NCBI GenBank assembly: GCA_021796385.1
Contig: JAJYXQ010000032.1
Location: 1-64,000 of the forward strand
Source of the DNA: Thermoplasmata archaeon
GTDB lineage: Archaea > Thermoplasmatota > Thermoplasmata > Lutacidiplasmatales > UBA184
DNA: 64,000 bases
Direction of reading: 5' to 3'
The notes below the pieces were generated by a model. The model did no database searches and was not told where the DNA came from. It saw nothing but the letters and a program-made list of their open reading frames with translations. Shown one piece after another: positions 60,164 to 64,000 of this stretch. A program made the position numbers and the translations under genes. How positions within the stretch are numbered: the stretch's first letter is position 1; each line of letters starts with the position of its first letter.

Positions 60164-60232
60164 GCGCCGCGGCAGTCACCCGCCGAGCGCAGCGAAGCGG
60201 AGCGAGGCGACAGCTTGCCCACGGGAGGGGCC

Positions 60233-60375
60233 CCGGCGTCCCGAGCCGCCCGTCAGCCTGACACGGGCGTGCGAAGGGGCGCCGGGATGGAGCCGCAGAA
60301 GGGGGAGGCCCCGAACAGCCGATATGGGGCCGAGGTGGCAAAGGTCCCGAGGCCCCTTACGTGATGTTCGGGGCC
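60233..60375 (+). ncRNA. Structured element A (hairpin with CCGATAT/TTACG internal loop)
   Basis: An outer 10-bp stem GGCCCCGAAC (60307-60316) pairs with GTTCGGGGCC (60366-60375); the internal loop is AGCCGATAT against TTACGTGAT; an inner stem GGGGCC (60326-60331) pairs with GGCCCC (60351-60356). A 13-base block CCGGCGTCCCGAG upstream (60233-60245) also occurs before copy C. Whether it works as RNA or as DNA is unknown; strand is given by analogy only. Confidence 0.5.
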
Positions 60376-60508
60376 GACCAGCTATCCCGATCTGACTCTT
60401 CACGGAAGGGGAAAAGGGAGGGTTCGGGCCTTGATGAGTGAACGAGCCTGAGGTGAGAGAGCCATCATGGCCCGTACCCCGACCGGACCACCAGGGACGG
60501 CGAGGGGA

Positions 60509-60578
60509 GACCCCGAAGGGCCGATATGTGTGCCGAAGCTCGCAGAGCGGCAAGGCACCTTACGTGCCCTTCGGGGTC
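60509..60578 (+). ncRNA. Structured element B (hairpin with CCGATAT/TTACG internal loop)
   Basis: A perfect 12-bp outer stem GACCCCGAAGGG (60509-60520) pairs with CCCTTCGGGGTC (60567-60578). The internal loop is CCGATAT (60521-60527) facing TTACGTG (60560-60566). The inner stem has GTG/CAC and TGCCG/CGGCA with a three-base bulge. The stems differ in sequence from copies A and C while the loop is kept, which suggests selection on structure plus loop. Confidence 0.52.
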
Positions 60579-60644
60579 GATAACGGTCCCAGAACAACGG
60601 CCAGTCTTGCCGGGGAGGGTGGGACTCCCCGGCCCGCGCCCGGC

Positions 60645-61499
60645 TCAGGGCATCGCGCTCACCCCCTCTTCCTCCGACAGGAGGAGGGCCCGGGCGGCCA
60701 TGCGCTCGAAGGCGCGCTCCCGGTCCGGCGCCACGTGCACGTCGTGCGTCAAAACGTCGGTCGCGAGGTTGTACGCCTCCCATCGGCTCGCCTGGCCCCA
60801 GAGCGTGCTCCCGAAGTACTCCGGCAGCTTCTCCCCGATGGCCCGCGCGTGCCTCCGCGGGATCCCGGCACTCTCCAGGGCGGGCACCACGTCCACGATG
60901 TCCATCCGCTCCCGCATGCTCTCCCCGTAGAGGTCGAGCGCCCCGGAGAAGTGATCCAGGGCCTCGTGGATGCCCCGCTCCAGCTGGGCGAGGAGGTCCT
61001 CCGGGTCCGACAGGTGGAGCTCGCGGAACTCAAGGAAGCTCCGGGCCCCCGCGTAGAGCTGGTTCGTGCAGCAGGCCCGCACGGCGAACGCCTCCACGCG
61101 CACCGCCCACGCCCCGTCCAAACTGTTCAGGATGCGGAGCCCCGGGAAGAAGGTCTCCCCCTCCCCGAGGCTGAACTTCTGGCCCACCACGAGCTTGACC
61201 TCCATCCTCCGCCCGCCCTGGTAGAGCGTGATGCTCTCAGGGGTGAAGGCCGCGGCGCGGGCCCCGAAGGCCTCGGGGTCGGGACGGCTCAGGGCCGCGC
61301 CCACCTGGTGCACCGCCTCCGCTATCGCGCGGTGCTGGACCAGACCGTATCGGTCCGACACGACAGAGACCACGCCACCGGACACGGTGTCGCGGACGCC
61401 CCGGTAGGCCCCCAGCTCCTGGCCGTTGGGCCCGAAGACCGGGACCAGCTCGTAGAGCGGCACCTCTTCGGGCGTGCGGAGCACGAGGGAGGCGCTCAT
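60645..61499 (-). CDS. DUF932 family protein
   Basis: A 284-residue protein of DUF932, a family common on plasmids and phages with no established function. Seen are 'YELVPVFGPNGQELGAYRGV', 'VSVVSDRYGLVQHRAIAEAV', 'CTNQLYAGARSF' and 'DVLTHDVHVAPDRERAFERM'. It overlaps the upstream zinc-protein gene by 4 bp (ATGA). Its codon use is very GC-rich, unlike the AT-richer genes at 37-40 kb of the same element. It lies between structured elements B and C. Confidence 0.75.
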   Translation of the reverse strand: MSASLVLRTPEEVPLYELVPVFGPNGQELGAYRGVRDTVSGGVVSVVSDRYGLVQHRAIAEAVHQVGAALSRPDPEAFGARAAAFTPESITLYQGGRRMEVKLVVGQKFSLGEGETFFPGLRILNSLDGAWAVRVEAFAVRACCTNQLYAGARSFLEFRELHLSDPEDLLAQLERGIHEALDHFSGALDLYGESMRERMDIVDVVPALESAGIPRRHARAIGEKLPEYFGSTLWGQASRWEAYNLATDVLTHDVHVAPDRERAFERMAARALLLSEEEGVSAMP

Positions 61500-62005
61500 G
61501 CGCTCACCTCCCCCTGGGCCTCGACCCGCGTGTGCAGGTTCCGTAGCGCCTGTACCTGGGCCTCCAGTTCGCCGTAGACGAGCGCCGCCACCCTCTGCGC
61601 GAGGGCCTGCGCGTCCTCCCCGTCCTTCGCGTAGTCGGCCACCCCGGCCTTCACGCTCTCGAAGCTCCCCAAGTTGTATGTCACTTGGAGGAGGGACCAG
61701 GCGCGCTCCTCCCCCGTCCTGACCACGGAGACCGCCACGCTGGGCGCGGGCTCCCTGGCGGGCGCGGGCGGGCTTGCCGGTGCGGGTGGGACGGGGGCCG
61801 GCACCGGGGACGGCGCGGGCTTCGTCTCGTTCTTCGGGGTCGGTGTCTCGGTCACGCGCTTACCCCGCAGCTGCTCGCACGTCTGGCTGTTGGCGCAGAC
61901 GGGGCGGTTCTTCCCCTCCCGGTTCACGAAGGCGATCTCCTCCCCCACGTGGAACGGGGTCTGGCACAGGGCGCACGTCCCGGCACGGCGGGCGTAGCTG
62001 CTCAT
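61496..62005 (-). CDS. Zinc-finger protein, partner of DUF932
   Basis: A 169-residue protein. The N-terminal 45 residues carry a four-cysteine site ('GTCALCQTPF' and 'PVCANSQTCEQL'), then comes a Pro/Ala-rich linker (55-100) and a C-terminal helical region. The ATG at 62005 is preferred because upstream residues in the frame are not conserved in character and 'ggggtgagcgc' before it can act as ribosome site. It is translated with DUF932 (ATGA overlap). Confidence 0.65.
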   Translation of the reverse strand: MSSYARRAGTCALCQTPFHVGEEIAFVNREGKNRPVCANSQTCEQLRGKRVTETPTPKNETKPAPSPVPAPVPPAPASPPAPAREPAPSVAVSVVRTGEERAWSLLQVTYNLGSFESVKAGVADYAKDGEDAQALAQRVAALVYGELEAQVQALRNLHTRVEAQGEVSA

Positions 62006-62731
62006 GCGCTCACCCCGGTTGCCGAGGGCGGGGAGGTCACGACACGGTCTCGGCCTTCGATGGTTACCCCGCGGCACCCCACGAGGACACTGGGTCGTTC
62101 GGCGATACAGGCGCTCTCTCTCTGGCTTACTACGTTTTCCGACATAGTGATCGGAACCGAGCCGAAAGCGGTGGGACCGGGGGCACCGTGGAACGGTGGG
62201 GGGCCCCCGAACCGCGACCCCCCATCATGCCTCCGGCGTCCCGAGGCCGCCCCGCTCCCGACAGGCCGATATGGGGGCGGTCTTCCTGAGCGCGAAGCGG
62301 GACCAGCCCCCTTACGAGACTGTCTGGGAGCGGAACCCGGGCGGTCGAGGGAGAGGCTTGATGAAGGGGGTGAGGCGCAAAGCCCCTATGTCGGAAAACG
62401 GACAGGGAAAGGAGAGAGCGCGACCCGGAGCCGGACGACCCGCACCACCGAGTGGGGGGCACCCCTAAATTTGCCCAGGCCCCCTTTAAGGGGCCCGGTC
62501 GAGCGGGCGCTCCTGAGCATCATTCTCGGACAGCAGCGGAGAATCCTTGAGCTCGAGAGGAGTGGGGGGATCCTGCTGGGCACGGCGAGGCACCACCCAC
62601 CCCTCACGTCCGAGCTGCCCAATGGACAGCAAACACTGGCTCCGGGCTAACAGAAGGAACAGCCTTCGAGGACGACGTCACGTATTGGTTGCACGTATAC
62701 CTTAAGTACTCTGCACGTATAGGGTACACGT
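62006..62731 (+). other. Noncoding region holding element C, a short inverted repeat and the antitoxin promoter
   Basis: No gene was supported in this stretch. It holds structured element C, a GGCCCC-CTTTAA-GGGGCC inverted repeat (62478-62495) whose centre resembles a TATA box, and the operators of the CcdA-like gene. A short open frame after the inverted repeat encodes 'RALLSIILGQQRRILELERS' but has no start codon in a suitable place. Confidence 0.4.
62233..62333 (+). ncRNA. Structured element C (hairpin with CCGATAT/TTACG internal loop)
   Basis: CCGCTCCCGACAG (62252-62264) pairs with CTGTC-T-GGGAGCGG (62320-62333) with one bulged T. The internal loop is GCCGATAT (62265-62272) facing TTACGAGA (62312-62319). 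The inner stem is GGGGGC/GCCCCC. The block CCGGCGTCCCGAG (62233-62245) upstream is identical to the one before element A. Confidence 0.5.
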
Positions 62732-62733
62732 AT
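62678..62733 (+). promoter_or_regulatory. CcdA-like operon promoter with CACGTAT repeats
   Basis: Four copies of CACGTAT occur at 62679, 62692, 62714 and 62727, i.e. with spacings of 13, 22 and 13 bp, and the last runs into the ATG at 62732. The TATA-like 'ccttaagtac' (62700-62709) sits in the middle, about 27 bp before the start. Regular direct repeats around TATA suggest autoregulation by the ribbon-helix-helix protein encoded next. Confidence 0.65.
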
Positions 62734-63307
62734 GACAGAGGGAAAGCAGAAGCTCACTCTCAGTGTTGACGCGGAAACGGTGGAGCGGGCGAAGAGCCTC
62801 GGCATCAACATCTCTGACCTTACTGAGCAGGTTCTCAAGTCCTTCACCTTCAAGCCTGAAGATGCCCAGAGCGAGGCGATCGAACGTCAGCGGAAGGAAC
62901 TTTTCGACTCGATGAGTCCGCTCATCAGTCGGTACAAGCTTCGCGTACCGGTTGGGGTTTACATGCAGTTCGACCCCAATCCGTACGAAGATGACTACTC
63001 CGAGTGTGGGACCGTGATGATGGTCGGCAAGGACGAATTCGAACGTCCGTTCCGACCGGATGACTGGGAAGGGGGTCCGAGGGTCGGCACGATTGCCCAA
63101 ATCGTCGACGACGGGGACTACATTTCTTACTACCCCACCGAAACGCTCCTGAAGAATTTTATGAAAGCCGTTGAGGACGAGAAGACTAAACAGAAGCAGC
63201 AGGTCGCCTCGCTCGCGGTGGCTCGCAAGATCATTGAGGCAATCACTCAGGTCGACGACACCGAAGTGAAGCAGGGAGATGCCAGCCCACGGGAGCCGAA
63301 GAAATGA
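62732..63307 (+). CDS. CcdA-like ribbon-helix-helix antitoxin
   Basis: A 191-residue protein. Residues 5-38 ('KLTLSVDAETVERAKSLGIN' then 'ISDLTEQVLKSF') match the CcdA-type ribbon-helix-helix DNA-binding antitoxin. The remaining 150 residues are an acidic domain with aromatic strands ('VYMQFDPNPYEDDYSECG') that could bind the partner protein. The gene overlaps the NYN nuclease gene by 4 bp (ATGA), and regular operators precede it. It is much longer than bacterial CcdA (about 70 residues). Confidence 0.68.
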   Translation: MTEGKQKLTLSVDAETVERAKSLGINISDLTEQVLKSFTFKPEDAQSEAIERQRKELFDSMSPLISRYKLRVPVGVYMQFDPNPYEDDYSECGTVMMVGKDEFERPFRPDDWEGGPRVGTIAQIVDDGDYISYYPTETLLKNFMKAVEDEKTKQKQQVASLAVARKIIEAITQVDDTEVKQGDASPREPKK

Positions 63308-63894
63308 CCGATGTGGGAAGCAGCGCTCGGCCATCTACACGTGTTGGGCTGTTCGTGGATGAACCCAACATGCACGCATCTCTCAAGGAACTGAATGTGG
63401 CGTTCGACGCTGCCGACCTGTACAAGCGCGCCCAGGCCCTTGGCCGTGTCGTCATAGCGCGGGCTTACCTCGCCATGAAAAGCGAATACCAGGGTGAAGC
63501 TGCGGCGAGCCGCGCAGATGCGAGCGGGTTAACAGGGGGACTGGTTGCTAAGGGGTTTCTTTCAATCTCTGACTGGCTCGCACGGAAGTACAACGAAGCA
63601 GGCTACACCGTCCGGATGGTTCCCCCAGGCTCAAGGCAAAAGGACGTCGACACAGCCTTGGCCGTCGATGGGGCCCAGGCGATCATAGAAGACCGTCTAG
63701 ACCTCGCCATCATCGCATCAGGTGATGCGGACTACGTCCCAATCGCGGACCTAGCCCACTCAATGGGGAAGGCGGTTGGGATTGCAGCTGTAGACCGAAG
63801 CTGCAGTCCAGCCCTAAGGGCGCGAGCGGACCTCTTCCTGCCGATTCCTGCGCCCTCGGCAATCGTTACCGCGGCGAACTCTGGGGGGCGATGA
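63304..63894 (+). CDS. NYN-domain (PIN-like) nuclease, probable toxin partner
   Basis: A 196-residue protein of the NYN/LabA PIN-like fold. Acidic metal-site residues are in 'RVGLFVDEPNMHASL' (residues about 13-27), 'QKDVDTALAVDGAQ' and 'IIASGDADYVPIADLAHSMG'. NYN proteins are RNases. Coupled to an antitoxin-like gene it is probably the toxin of a type II pair that stabilises the element; this is an inference. Confidence 0.72.
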   Translation: MTDVGSSARPSTRVGLFVDEPNMHASLKELNVAFDAADLYKRAQALGRVVIARAYLAMKSEYQGEAAASRADASGLTGGLVAKGFLSISDWLARKYNEAGYTVRMVPPGSRQKDVDTALAVDGAQAIIEDRLDLAIIASGDADYVPIADLAHSMGKAVGIAAVDRSCSPALRARADLFLPIPAPSAIVTAANSGGR

Positions 63895-64000
63895 CAGGTG
63901 GCTTCTTCCCCAATCGATCCTTGAGCAGTGGCGTAACTCGCGTTGTCTTGCTCTCGCTCAACTGGCACCGCGCGAAGGACCCCCGGACACCCCTCGGAAC
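63895..64000 (+). other. Right end of window, nothing recognised
   Basis: The last 106 bases hold no supported gene, tRNA fragment or repeat. A gene may begin beyond the edge. The right border of the element is not visible here. Confidence 0.5.

Noticed and set aside
61685-62650. Long plus-strand open frame opposite the zinc-finger protein
   Set aside because: It is antisense to a gene with a clear zinc site, Pro/Arg-rich, and runs through structured element C; no homologous pattern was seen.

Overview
The window is archaeal and most likely from a high-GC member of the Thermoplasmatota; the exact lineage is an inference. The evidence is the large subunit of the euryarchaeal D-family DNA polymerase, Dph2, a DUF131 membrane protein, an archaeal Hjc-type resolvase, an archaeal tRNA-Arg(TCG), and many leaderless genes whose start codon lies about 25-30 bp after a TATA box. 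No rRNA and no CRISPR array was seen.

Bases 1 to about 31,600 look like ordinary chromosome. In order they hold: a 2-oxoacid dehydrogenase operon (E1-beta end, E2, E1-alpha, E3, LipB); two tandem DUF2079 membrane proteins; a surface-glycan cluster (two GT4-type and two GT2-type glycosyltransferases, an FkbM methyltransferase); an AAA ATPase/zinc-ribbon pair divergent from Hjc; a thiolase-like protein that lacks its nucleophilic Cys; a DUF835-like membrane protein; an OB-fold protein and dihydropteroate synthase; a decayed methyltransferase; an M29 aminopeptidase; a thioesterase; a minus-strand operon of Dph2, DUF131, an MFS transporter and a membrane protein; and DNA polymerase D large subunit.

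At 31,523-31,597 there is a tRNA-Arg(TCG) gene, followed at once by a tyrosine recombinase. From there to the end of the window every recognisable gene is of accessory type, so I read 31.6-64 kb as an integrated mobile element entered at the 3' end of the tRNA. Its other end lies outside the window or was not recognised. Left to right the element carries: integrase; two paralogous small proteins on either side of a CARF-like regulator, an SCP2-like protein and a membrane-anchored surface protein; a four-gene module of dCTP-deaminase fold, coiled-coil protein, HExxH metalloprotease and membrane-anchored protein; a 2,011-residue PKD-type surface protein whose cytoplasmic tail has a winged-helix-like segment; a nuclease-GTPase pair; a type IV secretion/conjugation operon (VirB2-like subunit, secreted protein, zinc protein, VirB6/TrbL-like channel, VirB3-VirB4 fusion ATPase, VirD4-like coupling ATPase with a possible C-terminal nuclease domain); an AbiE-like toxin-antitoxin pair; a repeat and hairpin region resembling an origin or maintenance locus, with DUF932 and zinc-finger genes; and a CcdA-like antitoxin/NYN nuclease pair.

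The most interesting signals are: (1) the secretion operon, which has a coupling protein but no visible relaxase; (2) a shared palindromic promoter element (ATAGATATCTAT or a close variant) upstream of the secretion operon, the giant surface-protein operon and one small paralog, which ties distant blocks into one regulon; (3) the two operons that look like new defence or conflict modules; and (4) three copies of a hairpin with a conserved internal loop (CCGATAT facing TTACG) in the noncoding DNA around the DUF932 genes.
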